NCBI RefSeq assembly: GCF_052857255.1 | Contig: NC_135505.1 | Span: 54,424,792-54,488,791, forward strand | Length of the DNA: 64,000 nt | From: Amblyomma americanum | Taxonomy: Eukaryota; Arthropoda; Arachnida; Ixodida; Ixodidae | Direction of reading: 5' to 3' | In this document: piece after piece, positions 24,584 to 37,599 of the stretch | Numbering within the stretch: the first letter of the stretch is position 1 | Layout of the letters: every line of letters begins with the position of its first letter | The notes under the pieces: model-generated | Databases searched by the model: none | Seen by the model: only the letters and a program-made list of their open reading frames with translations | Told to the model about the DNA's origin: nothing | Position numbers and translations under genes: made by a program

Positions 24584-27382
24584 TTAGAAGTTCTTTCGGG
24601 GCGCCGTGACGAAGAACAAGACTGTGTAGAATGAAGTGAGCGACATCGTTTGCGGTAGCAGATTTGAGAGCCGACGTTTCGACGTAACGGGTGAGATGGT
24701 CAACGGCAACGATGATCCACCGATTATTAGAAGAAGTAGTTGGAAGCGGGCCATAAAGATCAATGCGACGCGGTCAAATGGACGGCCAGGGCAAGGTAAC
24801 GGCTGCAAAGGAGCTGCGGCGGAGTGGGGAGGTTTCTTGCGACGTTGGCAGGCGGTGCATGACCGAATTAGCTGACGTATGTAGCGGTGCATACCTCGCC
24901 AGTAGAATCGCTGACGAAGGCGAGCATATGTTTTCAGTACACCGGCGTGGCCGCATTGTGGAGCGGCGTGAAAAGAGGCACAGATTGTAGCACGGAGGTG
25001 TCGAGGGATGACCAACAGCCACTTCCGGCCGTCGGGGAGGTAATTACGGCGGTATAAGAGGCCATCACGAACGGCGAAGTGGTGGGCTTGGCGGCGAAGG
25101 GTCCGGGTCGAATGATGCGGCGAGGGAGTGTTCAGGAAGTTTAGCATCGAGTCGATCCAAGGATCCTTCAGTTGTTCGGAGAGCATATCAGGGATGTTGA
25201 ACGAAGAGAATTCGTAGGCACAGACGAGGGCAGAGGTTGACTCGCATTGGAGTGGTGAACGAGAAAGGGCGTCGGCGTCCGAGTGCTTGCGGCCGGAGCG
25301 ATAAATGATGTGTATATCAAACTCCTGGAGACGTAAAGCCCAGCGGGCGAATCGGCCAGAAGGATCTTTGAGGGAGGATAGCCAGCATAGGGCGTGGTGG
25401 TCTGTGACAACATAGAAGGGCCGGCCGTAAAGGTAAGGGCGGAACTTGGCAATTGCCCAAATGATGGCGAGACATTCTTTTTCTTTGACAGAATAGTTTG
25501 ATTCCGCCTTGGTGAGGGCGCGGCTGGCGTAAGCGACGACGTATTCCGGATACCCAGGCTTTCGCTGGGCAAGAACTGCGCCCAAGCCCACACCGCTCGC
25601 GTCAGTGTGAACTTCTGTCGGACAGGCGGGATCAAAATGGCGAAGGATGGGGGGAGAGACCAGCAGGCGGCGTAAAGTGCTGAACGCGGTATCGCAGGCG
25701 GGGGACCAAGACGAAAGATTCGGGCTGCCGGTAAGAAGCTGCGTTAAAGGGGCGATGATACTGGCGAAATTTCGGATGAAGCGGCGAAAATATGAGCATA
25801 AGCCTATAAAACTGCGAAGTTCTTTTAAGGTGGTTGGTTTGGGGAAGTCAGCGACGGCGCGAAGTTTGGCAGGGTCAGGAAGAACGCCGTCTTTGGAGAT
25901 GACATGGCCTAATATTGTGAGCTGCGTTGCACCGAAGTACCATTTTTTCAAGTTTAGTTGGAGGCCGGCGTCAGTAAGGCTAGTGAGTACGCGCTGAAGG
26001 CGGTGCAGATGGGAAGGAAGATCTTTGGAAAAAACGACAATGTCATCTAGGTAACACTGACAAGTTTCCCATTTGAGGCCACTGAGAATAGTGTCCATCA
26101 TCCTTTCGAATGTGGCTGGAGCATTGCAGAGGCCGAATGGCATCACATTGAACTCATACAAGCCGTCTGGGGTGACGAAAGCGGTTTTCGGCCTGTCGTT
26201 CGCTGCCATCGGGACCTGCCAGTAGCCGGAGCGTAAGTCGAGGGATGAAAAATACTCCGCTCCCTGCAAGCAATCCAGTGCGTCGTCGATTCGGGGTAGA
26301 GGATAAACATCCTTGCGTGTGATCTTGTTGAGACGGCGCTTGTCCACACAGAGCCTGATGGAGCCATCTTTTTTCATCACCAAGACAACAGGAGAGGCCC
26401 AAGGGCTGTGAGAAGGCTGTATTATGCCGCGCCGAAGCATGTCGTCAACATTGTCACGGATGACGCGGCGCTCGCTCGGCGAGACTCGGTACGGTCGCTG
26501 ACGCAAAGGAGCGTGGGTACCAGTGTCAATTGTGTGAGAGACGGTTAATGCGCGCCCCAAGGAGGGCTGGGAAAGGTCGAAAGAGTTGCGGAAGCGGCAG
26601 AGAAATTCCAAGATTTGGTCACGGTAAGCGAGCGGAAGGTCGGGAGCGATGTTACGACGAAAGACGTCGATGGAAATCGGATCGGGCGCTGTCGCACAAC
26701 AGGCTAAGGCAGTAACTGGGGAGCAGGCACGGGTATCGGAGAACTCGGAAGCAAGAGCAGGGTCCAGTTCTTCAATAGAGCCGAGACATTCGCCGCGAAG
26801 AACAAACGACGGGCAAGAAAATGGGTTGGTGACATAGATGGCGCAGTGGCCATCGCAAATCGAGACAACGGCGAATGGAATGAGGAGGCGCTGATGGCGA
26901 GTGGCTGCTGCGGTAGGTGTGAAAAGAACAGGGCCGCTGAGGAAAGAGTCGGGGCGGAGCGGAACGAGGGCTGAAGAGGAGGGAGGTATGTCGGTGTCGG
27001 CAGCTACAAGAAGCTTAGCGGAGCGCACAGGTAGGTCACACAACGAAACATCACACAGGGGAGAAAGCTCAAGTTCCGCACGGGCACAATCAATCACTGC
27101 ACGGTGGGTCGAGAGGAAATCGCAGCCTAGGATGACATCGTGAGAGCAGGCGGTCAGCACAACAAACTCGATGGTATAGGCGACGTCGTTGATAGAAACG
27201 CGGACCGTGCAGGCTGCGTTGGGGTGGATGCGCTGAGAGGTGGCCGTACGTAGTGAAAAGTCAGACAGCGGCGTTGTCACCTTACGAAGTTTGCGGCGAA
27301 GAGCATCACTAATTACGGACACTGCAGCACCCGTGTCGACGAGCGCGAGAACGGGGACGCCTTCAACAGACACCTCAGTCAC
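24584..27382 (-). CDS. pol: Gypsy pol: protease, reverse transcriptase, RNase H, integrase N-term
   Basis: An open frame of 932 codons. Aspartic protease with VDTGAAVSV at residues ~15-23; reverse transcriptase at ~325-500 with [22 protein letters not shown] and the catalytic YLDD box at ~444-447; RNase H from ~592 (TDASG) with KECLAI and DHHAL; integrase HHCC zinc finger at ~805-846 (H-x4-H, CxxC in SCTACQ). Domain order is that of Ty3/Gypsy. Residues after ~875 are an out-of-frame tail caused by a one-base frameshift near 24760. Protease to RNase H looks intact. It acts in virus-like particles when expressed. Confidence 0.92.
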   Translation of the reverse strand: MTEVSVEGVPVLALVDTGAAVSVISDALRRKLRKVTTPLSDFSLRTATSQRIHPNAACTVRVSINDVAYTIEFVVLTACSHDVILGCDFLSTHRAVIDCARAELELSPLCDVSLCDLPVRSAKLLVAADTDIPPSSSALVPLRPDSFLSGPVLFTPTAAATRHQRLLIPFAVVSICDGHCAIYVTNPFSCPSFVLRGECLGSIEELDPALASEFSDTRACSPVTALACCATAPDPISIDVFRRNIAPDLPLAYRDQILEFLCRFRNSFDLSQPSLGRALTVSHTIDTGTHAPLRQRPYRVSPSERRVIRDNVDDMLRRGIIQPSHSPWASPVVLVMKKDGSIRLCVDKRRLNKITRKDVYPLPRIDDALDCLQGAEYFSSLDLRSGYWQVPMAANDRPKTAFVTPDGLYEFNVMPFGLCNAPATFERMMDTILSGLKWETCQCYLDDIVVFSKDLPSHLHRLQRVLTSLTDAGLQLNLKKWYFGATQLTILGHVISKDGVLPDPAKLRAVADFPKPTTLKELRSFIGLCSYFRRFIRNFASIIAPLTQLLTGSPNLSSWSPACDTAFSTLRRLLVSPPILRHFDPACPTEVHTDASGVGLGAVLAQRKPGYPEYVVAYASRALTKAESNYSVKEKECLAIIWAIAKFRPYLYGRPFYVVTDHHALCWLSSLKDPSGRFARWALRLQEFDIHIIYRSGRKHSDADALSRSPLQCESTSALVCAYEFSSFNIPDMLSEQLKDPWIDSMLNFLNTPSPHHSTRTLRRQAHHFAVRDGLLYRRNYLPDGRKWLLVIPRHLRATICASFHAAPQCGHAGVLKTYARLRQRFYWRGMHRYIRQLIRSCTACQRRKKPPHSAAAPLQPLPCPGRPFDRVALIFMARFQLLLLIIGGSSLPLTISPVTSKRRLSNLLPQTMSLTSFYTVLFFVTAPRKNF

Positions 27383-27383
27383 G

Positions 27384-28760
27384 TTAGCAGGAGAACACGG
27401 AGGACTTAAAAAGTTGGCAAAACACGCAGTTCTTGCCTCCTGAACTGCGGCAGTCAGTTTTCCTCTGGGAGAGGGACCGGGCGGCGGAGCATCGGAGAAA
27501 TGGAACGTCGACGAGGGGAAGGCGAGCGGCGAGTAGGGTACTGGGAGCGATGTGTAGAGAAGGCAGAAGAGACATTAGGCAAGGGCGGCCCGGAATCGTA
27601 GCGGAAATTGCGCATGAAATCGCCAGAACGAGGAGATCGCTGACGGCAAAAGCGTGCGACATGGCCCGGAGGACCGCAGGAATAGCATATCGGTCGATTG
27701 TCCTCGGTACGCCAGGGGTTCGTAGGGTTTCGGCGGGGTCGACGAACCGGGACCTGCGGCGGGGGTATAGACGGCGGTGGAGCATAAAAGGCCGGGTTGT
27801 AGGGTAGGCGGCAGAGGTGGGCGAGCGCCGTGTACCGGTGACTGCTTCAGCATAGGTGAGCGGCGCTGCCACAGGAGGAGGTGGGGGACTGGATGGCAGA
27901 ACTGCAGCGACCTGCTCCTGAATAGCACGTCGGATAGTGGGCGTGAGAGATGGCGCCAGGTCGTGCGGAGGGCAGACGGGGTCGGGAATGTGATGCAGCA
28001 GAGAAAGCTGGCGAGCGATCTCTTCGCGGATGAAGTCTTTAACCTGCTGCATGAACAGGGACTGCTCAGCAGACGAGCCACCAAGGGCCAAGCCAGCAAG
28101 ACCCCCGCAGGCGCCCCGGACTGCCGCGTAGATGCGCGTTGCTTGCGGAGTTCGTCGAAGCTTTGGCACAGCTGGATGACGGTAGCGACGGAGGTGGGGT
28201 TCTTCGCCAGCAGCATCTGGAAAGCGTCATCGGCTATGCCTTTAAGTATGTGGTTGACTTTATCCCCTTCGGACATGGAGGGGTTGACACGCTTGCACAG
28301 GTCAACGATGTCCTCGATGTAGCTTGTGAACGTCTCGGAAGGGAGCTGAGATCGAGCACGAAGACATTGCTCGGCGCGAAGCTTCCGGACGGCGGGGCGG
28401 CCGAAAACGTCGGCGAAGCTCGTTTTAAAGGACGACCAGGTGGGAAGATCGGCCTCATGGTTGCGAAACCATAGGTTGGCAACGACCGTTAGATAGAAGA
28501 GGACGTTGCTAAGTTTCACGGAATCGTCCCGCCGATTGTAAGTGCTGATGCGCTCATAGGAGGCCAGCCAATCGTCGACGTCTTGGTCATCGGTGCCACT
28601 AAATGGAGAAGGGTGACGCTGGCGCTACACCCCGTGACAGAGTACTGTGGCAGGGATGGGCTGCGATGGTTCACTCGGACCTTCCGGCATGGTGGCGGAG
28701 ACGAGGAGCGTTCCACTTCGAAGTTCCAGGATGAGGACCGGGAGGGGAACCGAGGCACCT
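27384..28760 (-). pseudogene. gag: Gypsy gag, frameshifted
   Basis: Capsid-like region: TDDQDVDDWLASYE (about 28590), then 28519 onward with LSNVLFYL, LWFRNHEA and SFKTSFADVFG, a retrotransposon-gag core. The frame shifts near 28105 and continues as a Gln/Pro-rich region (28100-27800). A zinc knuckle C-x2-C-x4-H-x4-C (CYSCGPPGHVARFC, 27687-27646) is readable only in a third frame. So there are at least two frameshifts within gag. The frame preceding pol ends at 27384, next to the pol ATG. Confidence 0.8.
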
Positions 28761-28768
28761 CCACCAAG

Positions 28769-28942
28769 TGTCAAGGTGTTTATTTGAAGCACAGGTCGGT
28801 TGGTCTTGGTTGACCGGCGACACGACGGGCACACTCACAGGCGTCGTTCGAAAAAAACCCAGCTGCACTTCGTCTGCTTCTTCGTTGTCCCGCTTGTACT
28901 CGTCCGCTTCTTCGCTGCGCTGCGCCTGTCGGTCCCATTACA
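28769..28942 (-). repeat. Gypsy 5' LTR
   Basis: 174 bp, paired with 23696-23869. A primer-binding-like site, TGGTGGAGGTGCC on the minus strand, follows after two bases. Confidence 0.93.
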
Positions 28943-28971
28943 CTTTATTTAAAAGACTAGAGCAAATGACC

Positions 28972-29031
28972 GGGACACAGACATAGAAGACAGGACGAGC
29001 GCTCGTCCTGTCTTCTTTTATGTCTGTGTCC
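28972..29031. repeat. Palindromic T-poor module (hairpin)
   Basis: GGACACAGACATAGAAGACA and the following GGACGAGC are mirrored after the centre at 29000/29001. The right arm has 3 extra T. The centre is AGCGCT. Confidence 0.85.
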
Positions 29032-30490
29032 TAGATATATGCACGTCTTTTAATTACTGATGACACAACAACTGGCCCAGCTTTCCGCCTTGGTCTTTTC
29101 ACAGAACGTAAGATTTGGAGGGCGTGGCGGCTAAGAATTTTGTATACTGCTCTTTTCAAGGAAAAAATAGAGCGGAGCACCAAATCTGGCGTTACTCCAC
29201 ACGCGTTCTTTCCAACGCATGATGTATACGAATAGATTGGACAATATTCAGCTGTTTCATTCAAGTCATACTTTCATCCAATGCATTCCACACTCCTTAT
29301 TTTAAAACGTTTAATGACAAGTTAGTTACTGCGGCTCGCACACGAGCGCGGCCCCAGTCTAGAGAAATTACAAATGCACATTAGCTTCTCAGAACGTTTA
29401 CACGAGAATCATCCAGATAGCTGAAGGAGAACAAAGTGACCTTAGGGACGGAAAACTTATGGAGTCCCCATATAGGGCGTTTCTGCCACCAGCACAGTTC
29501 ATTTACCACGGAGAAATCTGCGAACCCTTCTGCCCAGAGCGCAACGCGATGACCGCGATGACAAGGACGCCGAAATTGTGGCAACAGGCCTTAGTACATC
29601 TTGAACCTGGCGCTACTCAACGAGTTTTTTTTTGTTTGTGTCTTTAGAGGTACTCAGCGGAAGGTGCGTTGAAAAAACTATTCCTCTGCATAAATCGCTT
29701 GGCAGCGCAGCCACATTGTTAGGGGCTTCGTGAGGTGTTTCCATTGTTGCTTTCAGAACAAGGAACGGTTACTCCTGCGCGTTTCGCATAGGTTGCGTAT
29801 GCCACGTCTTAATGCACGACCCCATGAAAAGGTGAAGTGTAAGATCTACACGCCTCTCATCCACGACCCAAGAGACCCACTGTTTCCGGGATGCTTCTGC
29901 GCACGTTTCATTTGTAAATAAAACCAGTCTGCAGCCAACTTCAGGATTGGACACACCTGGTGTTTCTGCGTCTCTCAGCAAAACCTAGCTCACGATAGAA
30001 GTGCTGACAGGCAGAAGCGAGCTATAGCATAGCACGATCCGCTCCCATTACCTGCTACCGCGCGTCCCCAGTGCGTACTCGCTGGTTGGCCCAAACGCGG
30101 CAGGCATGCCTGGAGATTTCCGGCACCTGGCGCCATCTGGCAGCCTCACAGAGATTTGCACAAGAACAATGGCGACTGCGGAAGCAATACACGTCAGCAG
30201 ATCGCAAATCGCTGTATGCTGTAACTCTCTTATAGGGACTGTTACCCTAGCGCGTACCCCAACCTCTGCCGCTCATATCGTGCCCTGCGCCATGAGCACG
30301 CATGTGAACATCGTCCGGGGGCTTCAAATTGGCGGTGTCCGCCTTGAAAATACGCACCTAGGGACAAATTAGCGCATGGACTTGAGCAGTGGACGCGCGT
30401 GTTCCTCGGTTGCGGCCAGCATTATGTTAAGATCTCAAATATTTCGTCGCTCGAGAGTGGCATATGCGTTAAACCCTCCACGTCCCCTTG
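29032..30490. other. Unclassified intergenic DNA
   Basis: No recognisable coding domain. A run of codons before TTTGTAAATAAAACC at 29910 resembles a 3' end with a polyadenylation signal, but no upstream gene could be recognised. Confidence 0.35.
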
Positions 30491-30495
30491 TTATC

Positions 30496-30714
30496 GCCGT
30501 TTCAGTGGCTGAGTGGTTAACCCGCTCGGCTGCTGGCCCGGAATACGCGGCTTCGATCCCGCCCCTGGGGCTCCATTTCGATAGAGGTGAAATTATAGAC
30601 ACAGTGCGAAATCAGTGTGCGTAAAAGAACCTCATGTGGCTGAAATTTCCTCCCGACAGCGTCTCTCATAGCCTGAGCCGCTTTTGGACGTTGAACACCC
30701 GGAAACTATAAACA
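30496..30714 (+). mobile_element. Ruka-like SINE, diverged
   Basis: CAGTGGCTGAGTGGTTAACC, CGGCTGCTGGCCCG, GCTTCGATCCCG (B box), ATTTCGATAGAGGTGAAATT, GTCTCTCATAGCCTGAGCCG and an AAACTATAAAC tail. Many substitutions relative to the copies at 53877 and 56838 show it is old. Confidence 0.85.
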
Positions 30715-32345
30715 GAAGCATTCATGTAATCCTATCCAGCACATTGACAGGAAAACTGTAAGTCATGTTTCCTTATCTTGGTTTTCTCTGAACATTCCTT
30801 TATGATGTCGTGCTCTCTATATTAATACACAGAACTGAACACTCCGGCATTATTTCACGTTGAAAGATGCTTCAGCATTCCTGAGCACAAGCAGCTAAGG
30901 AGAAACTTATAGAGAAAACCGCGTCACTTTTTCTAAGCCAATTTATTCCTTGTCCGATACTTAAGCTTCTGAAACTGGTCATTATAAAATGATTACTTAA
31001 ATGGGCTGGGAGAGGGGTCTCCACAAGATGCGATGTGCCTAGGATGCTAAAGGGCGCCGCTTCACAAATATCCTCCAGCAAGAATTTTTTTGATGCGTTT
31101 TGTGGAAGCTGTTATCTGTAGTCAAAATTTGAATATCAGCGTCTTCCCGCCTTTCCATCGCTCCTCGTAGCTTTTTGCATGGTGAAATGGCGTGCCTCTG
31201 CGGCCCTTCGCACTCGATACCTCCGTCGGCTTCCGACGCGCGCGAACCAATGCCAGCAATCCGCTGCTGAAGTAACGAGGGCTACAAGACGTAACGAGCG
31301 TGAATGGGGACGAAACGAGCACGGATTAGGGCGAAAGCGCAGCACAGCAGGTCGCCGCTAGGCGCGCAAGCGGGACTTCTAAAAACTGTATTTTAAATTA
31401 TCGGCTAACTTTTGAGGTCTTGCACGCGGCATGAACACTCGTTTTTCTATACTGCACATAATGCGAGCATTTTATAGGCAACATCAAACAACCTTTTCAG
31501 GGACCCTTTAACAAAGAACCACTCCTTCGGCTGGCCTTTTGCCAGCATTGCCTTTACACTAAAACCTCGCGCAGCACGCCTTGAGTGCACGTTTCATAAT
31601 AAACATTTTATAGCCCTTGAAGCAAGAAATACTTTATTCGGAATTTTTTTCATTGTCAAGGAACCAAGAAGTATGCTTGACGTTGTGTTTCATGAAAAAA
31701 AAGCTTTACTCAGGCAAGTACCGCTGCGCCCATTCAGCCTAGCTGCTCTTCAGACTTTCGAGAACGGCTGACGCTACAGTGCCTTGGCAAAAGTTTTCGG
31801 AGCAGCATTTAACTTGAGACGATCACAAGCACCCGTGCAGGAGTAGGAATGAGGCGGACGCTTGGATCAGGAACGCTATGGCAGCGTCACTTTCGGCAGG
31901 GCAGCTCTTAGCAATGGTGTTTCGAGCGCACCAGGTTGATATGTAGAACACCCTGTAAAAAATATGAAAAACATAAATGTGGTTTCAAAACAGAGTTCCT
32001 AGTCGGATCGACGAGTGTAGGTGAAAGCCTGACAAGCATTCTAGGGCAAATTTTGCTCATACCAGAATGGCTTATACTTGGTTGAATCCGCACACTAGTA
32101 CAGGTAGGAACCATTGATTCTGGAAGGCCTACTTGGTCGATCGAGTCTCTCTGGCCTTCTCTCGGCTTGAGGAGCCTCTCCCATCTGCAGCTGCCTTCGC
32201 TATTAGGCAGTTATAGAATAGCTCATCCAAGCTTACGTATGGAAAGCGCAAATAATTTGAACGCCGTCAAGCTGTTTATCATACCAGCACTTCTAATTTA
32301 GCATATGAAAACGGAGATGATAATGATGAGGAAGAGGAATATGAT
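30715..32345. other. Unclassified intergenic DNA
   Basis: A GC-rich stretch 31140-31375 ending in CAACCTTTTCAGGGACCCTT (31488-31507) looks like the end of a non-autonomous DNA transposon, but the matching inverted end was not identified. The rest is AT-rich with nothing recognisable. Confidence 0.35.
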
Positions 32346-32351
32346 GAGGAA

Positions 32352-32427
32352 GTGAGTGCACGGACGGACGGACGGACGGACGGATGAATGCATGGGTGGA
32401 TGGATGGATGGATGAATGGATGGGTGG
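32352..32427. repeat. (GGAC)n/(GGAT)n microsatellite
   Basis: GGAC units run into GGAT/GGTGGAT units. Its reverse-complement type recurs at 34448-34532. Confidence 0.9.
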
Positions 32428-32429
32428 CT

Positions 32430-34440
32430 TTTTCCTTATTTTTCTTTCACTGTAATAATGGTGTAATAATTTAGTGTAAAAATTCGCCAATTTCTTTAAA
32501 TACTATTCTAGTACTGCACTTTAAGCCTATGTAAGCACTCCTCTTTTTAGCCACCAAACTTTCAATCGGTTTCGGCTGGGTTCTACGTCAGAGTCGTTCA
32601 CATGCCCATTATTCTATAATCCTTAGGACCACTGGATGAGTGACTCTGCCTGCATCGATATCCGGATGGATACCGCCGCACCCTAGTATAAAATGTTCAA
32701 TTCTTTCTGAAGATGTACCACGCAGAGCAAATCTGGTGGCTTTGTTAAATTTATTTTTCTACTTTGGCGTGATAAGACACACTGATTTAAGTTGAAAGAG
32801 TGTGGCACTGCCCCTTGAGTTAATTCAGAACTACTTCTTCCTGATCTGCATTTTCGAGTTCCTATTTAGGCATACAGTCCTCTTCTTTTCCATTGAACTA
32901 ATCCAGTTTTCACCTACGGCATTTCATCCCTATCTTTCGCAGCTCTCTATTTCTAGTTCCTTATTCCCTGCTTACTTACTGGATATTTAGCCTATTTACA
33001 CGATGCTTGTTTTAGCGTGGGAACCCACTTTTTTCAACAAACTGGCGCTCCTTATTAGGCCCAGCAGGAGCAAGAACGTCGCTCTAAATAAAAAAAATAA
33101 AACAAAGTCCTCGCTCATAACTTTTGATATAGGCTAGGTGAGACAAAGCGAGAGCCAAATGCCCTATTTATGGCAAGCGAACGTACTGAAAGCGAGGGGT
33201 CCTCCTTCGAATTGCGTTCCGCCTATTTGGAAACGTCATCTCAGCGTACTCAAGAGCCGCTCACGCCAGACTCGGGATATATCGCCCGGAACGCGAGTGT
33301 ACGGTGAGGCTGTATCATAGCTTTTGGCGCATTCGCAATGCAAAACACGCTATTCTTCGTACGCCAAGCTAAAACTGCTTATTATTGCGATGTCTTTAAC
33401 TTTCCATCTCTTCGGTTAACCCAGCATTGTAGTTACGCGTCGAGTAGAGCAGTGATGACGTCACGGCAAGATTCCTCATTGGCCAAGAGAGCTTTAATCT
33501 TATTCCACCACCATTACTGCCTGCAAAGTGAAACGGTGATTCTGCTGAAAATTAAGTAGTCCAGTCAGGGTTTTAACCGTTGCTCTTTAGGTCGCGAGCC
33601 AGGCGCACTACCCCATGACGACTGATGAAGTTTTGTCTTTATTGCATTGAAGTACAACAACACTGACAGGCTTCTAGCCGCTCTGAACCCGGCCGCATTC
33701 TACGCACGCTTCATACATACTGACACCAACATTCTGCTGGCACTGTGAGGAACTTTCGTGCAGTGGGAAAGCTTAGGAAGATTGTGCGACCTCCTCAAAC
33801 CGCATAGGTTAGCAACACTATCAGATTATGCTCGTGATGCTACTTATGTGTTCTTAGAGATTTTTTTTTTTGGGGGGGGGGGGGCACGCTTTATATGCCA
33901 TGCTGGTTGGTTCCTTGAGCTGTTGTTGTGGGCAGCATGGTAGGCGCGACTCTCAGTTTGCGTTGTTAGTCCCGCCGTAGTGCTAGACCGGTTTTCTTCG
34001 AGCTAAACCAAGTGTCCCACCTGCTAGACCGCCTTCTCAACGTTTTGACGTCTCAGCAAAGCTCTAGCTAAGAAGAAGTTATACCTAGTTTGTGATGATT
34101 TAGTTTCAAAAAACAGCGAAAACTAGAACGAACAGACAATGGAAGGAAGACACTCACGCGGTGAGGTTTGGAATTTTTGCTAAATAATAATGGTGAAAAA
34201 AGTGCAAACTAGGCGGAATAAACAAGAAAACACACTCGATTGTGTATTCTGTCTGGTTCATGCTATTTTTTACCATCAAAAATCACGTCATGCACAGCGT
34301 CATTGCATCTGCCAATGTGCAAAAAACATGTACAATGTCTTTGTTTCCTTTGTTGCAGGCTAGCAGTGTTTCGGGTGTATGGGCCCCGTCAAGCAGAGGA
34401 CATCTGCGTTTTGCTCCTGTACCATAGACCTTGTCGTCTC
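32430..34440. other. Unclassified AT-rich DNA
   Basis: Only short frames without domains. A poly-T/poly-G junction lies at 33860-33884. No element boundaries were seen. Confidence 0.4.
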
Positions 34441-34447
34441 AATTAAT

Positions 34448-34532
34448 CATATTCATTCATTCATCCATCCATCCATCCATTGATCCGTCCATCCATCCAT
34501 CCACATCCACCCACGCCCGTCCGTCCGTCTGT
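34448..34532. repeat. (ATCC)n/(GTCC)n microsatellite
   Basis: ATTC, ATCC and GTCC tetranucleotide runs, in inverse orientation to 32352-32427. Confidence 0.9.
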
Positions 34533-34539
34533 GTTCACA

Positions 34540-37200
34540 AAAGCCCATCAATTTCATAGCCCCGACGGCATCGCTACGGCCGCCGGAATCTGGAAGCGTG
34601 GAGCAAATGACTGAATGATGAGAAAGACTATGTGCGAACAAGCAGCACGAGAAATCGCCGGTATAGAAGGCTCACCGCCACAGACTGTGCCGGCAGCCGC
34701 ATGGCCCAAGGAACCGATACGCCAAGTGGCTCAGTACGCGGCTGAGTTGGTTCAGTACCTTTGCGGGCAATGTTGCAGTGTAGCTCTTATCCTGGCTACC
34801 CTTTAAACGTAAATGTTCTAAAGTTTCAGACCAGGTATGCTGCCAGTACGGAGGACGTGCGACACTTAATTTTGCGAGAATAGGGGATAATTTATCTTGG
34901 CACTAAAAAAAACTATGTTCTACGATACTTGCTTCAAGCATATTGCCGTTCGCTTCAGCAAAACCTGGAAAAAAGGAGTCCTAATGCTGCATAAAAGTTT
35001 ACACTGCTGTTCCTGGCGGAGCAAAAGAAGGCTGTTTAAAGGGTTTTAATTTTCACCACCTGGTAAAATTTATGCGTTGCATATTGCAATCACTCAGTTC
35101 AGCCCTTGGACGCGGCCGGGCAGCCACCATTGACCTTTAGCGCAACCACGTGACGTGACGTCACGACAGCTGGAGGAAAAGCTGGGCCCCAACTAGCGCG
35201 GTCCCGCGCGGCCGCAGCCACCACCTGACTCCCGCTCCTCCCGCTAGGGGCGCTGCGCTATGATTGACGTCACGGCATATGTATAAAAGAGCTGCGCTCC
35301 TTCGCCGGGACAGTCTTATACCCCTGTCACACGGTCATTTCGAGGACCCTCGAACCGATAGTCTATCGACTCAAAGGCGATCGAGCGCTGCTACACGGGC
35401 AGTTTCAATGGCGACCGAGTCAATAGCCTATCGAGTCAACGGAGCAGCACGGAACTCCATAGAGATATGCAACGCATTCTTGGCTTAACCAAGCTAAGCC
35501 TGGCCATTTTTTTTTTGTAGTAAGCTGTGCACAACATTGTACACGCAATTAATCAAGCACTCTCTTTTCTACAGACACGTGAATTTCGCATTTCTTACCT
35601 GCATATTTGGTGTTCCGAAAACTCGCCAGCATTTCGTGTATGCGTCATGATGCATTCTTCAAGAAAATGTCTATCCTGCCTCAGGCAGGCATCAATTTTC
35701 TGGTAAACTGGAAAAGTATGATGCCGAGAGATTGGGAATGTTATCTCTGCCTATATAGAGCCATAGTGCACATTATTGTCTAGAGCCTACTGATACATTT
35801 CCAGTACTATTAACAATAATAGGGAGTGATTATCGCCGAGATATCCTCAGAAACATTGTATGTTCCAAAACACAACATTACATAATAAGGGGATTGGCCT
35901 CTGCGTCAGCGCCGAACCAGGAAACGCCAAAAAATTTCAAAATTTTTTGTTACGGCGTGAGCTGAAGGCTACCTTGATATGAAATACGAGTGGAATAAAA
36001 AATAGCTCAAGGTAAATTACACTTCATGCAAAAGCTCAACATCCGATATAGTAAAATAAAAATGGTAAAATAAATCGAGAACAAATTTTATAGAAGCTTG
36101 CAGTATTCTTTTGCAATAAACATGAGACGCAAAGTTCGGGAGTTTAAGAAATTTACACGCGGGAGAAATGGCCCATACGATGTGTGAGCCGCAGCGCCAA
36201 AAAGAGACACTGGGATTCAGATATGGCGAAGCGCTCCTTTACTCACTTCTAAATCTTTTGGACAAAGTAACCTGCATACTCTGCCTGGAAGTAAAGAACA
36301 GTAAAACAAATTTAGTTCCTATTGATGAGAGGAGTTTTTCAGTCAAAAAAAGTTTCGCCGCGCATTTTCGTTAGCTTAGTTATCCGTGTTTCTTTCCGTT
36401 TCGTGCTGTTTTAAAGTAAGCACAAAGGAATATTTCGCCTCATTAAGAATTATCGTAATCGGCTTCGTTCTTTGTTATCTTACAGATAATAAAAATATGG
36501 TACCGATTACCTATTCGCATCCACCCATGTCCTGCAGAAAGGACACAGAGATCTCGCAGAAGACTCAGCTAAGCTTGCATGGAAGTTAATGGGTAGTCAC
36601 TATTATTTCACTAATATACTGTGCTTCGGGAGATTCCTCTAAAACTCATTACTGCAGTAAAATGGATACTAAAAAATAGTAAAAATACATCATGTCAATA
36701 AATATAAATACACTTTTGCCATTTGAAGTCTCCGTGTTTGATTACTTTTAAACAGTAAAGAAAACAGGGCTAGTAAGTACTGCGTACACTCTGCAGCAGA
36801 AATGGACAGACCGCGGCTACTGCGGCAAAACTGGCTCCGAAGCCGCACAGCAGAGCGCGCTCGATGCGCGAATGGCCCGACTGACGACAAAGACGGCAAA
36901 CTTCGCTCTCGCTCCCGCACGGGTGCTTACCGCGCTTGATGAATTTCTAACGTAGCGTTCAGATACTCTAGTGTGGCGTTCGGCGCAAATCGCAAAGTGT
37001 CCATCACGTGCAGCTGTCTCGCAGTAGCTGTGCAAGTGGGCGGCCATCCGGCGCCAAACCACAGCGTTGCGGAGTGATAAAGGCCCCTTTGATTTTAGTT
37101 GCATGGATGTTTCGTAATAAGGTGAAAGCCTTTCATGGCTCATGCTCGCGGCCAAGATCGTGTCCCTCCGTCCGTCCGTGACGCTTCGGTTGGTTGGAAC
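34540..37200. other. Unclassified DNA with GC-rich repeat-like block
   Basis: 35100-35480 is GC-rich with several TGACGTCA words and two related phrases, AGTCTATCGACTCAAAG and AGCCTATCGAGTCAACG, 75 bp apart. It looks like a small non-autonomous element, but no ends were confirmed. 35480-36900 is AT-rich and featureless. Confidence 0.35.
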
Positions 37201-37202
37201 TA

Positions 37203-37577
37203 ATAAGGGTAGAGAAATACAACGGTTGCTTAAGAGAAAATGACCCTAAAAACCAAGTTTGATGGCTGTAGAGATAATACCTAATTTTGATAGCCAAAGA
37301 TGTCAAAATTGCTTCGAAATAGTGGGGACATCGATATAGCCCCGGAAACGGTGGGACGTCACATTCACCGGAAGTCGTCAAAGAAAAGTGACATAACTCG
37401 GCAACTAATTAAGATAGGATAAAAAGTATGGTTGCATCAGATAAAGAAGGGAAAAATGAACCTAGAATTGAAATTTGGTGACTGTAGAGCTTTAGTTAAG
37501 TATAGTCAAAAATGTCAAAAATCGCGTCCAAAAAATGGTGTGACGTCACATCCAACGGAAGTCGCCACAGCACAGTG
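37203..37577. repeat. Diverged tandem duplication, 2 x ~187 bp
   Basis: Units align at GACGTCACATTCACCGGAAG (37355) and GACGTCACATCCAACGGAAG (37542), with TGGCTGTAGAG/TGACTGTAGAG and GATGTCAAAA/AATGTCAAAA upstream. About 80% similar by eye. Confidence 0.8.
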
Positions 37578-37599
37578 AAAAAGAAAACCAGAATGGACG

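Larger units (their letters stand above)
23692..28946 (-). mobile_element. Ty3/Gypsy LTR retrotransposon, nearly full length
   Basis: Two 174-bp direct repeats (23696-23869, 28769-28942) flank gag and pol frames on the minus strand. LTRs run TGTAATGGG...CTTGACA on the coding strand. A 4-bp CTTT duplication flanks them (23692-23695, 28943-28946). The primer site complements a tRNA 3' end finishing CCA (28754-28766), and a purine tract GGAGGGAGAG lies just before the 3' LTR. Three LTR mismatches indicate a fairly recent insertion, yet gag and integrase contain frameshifts and a stop. There is no env gene. Confidence 0.93.
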
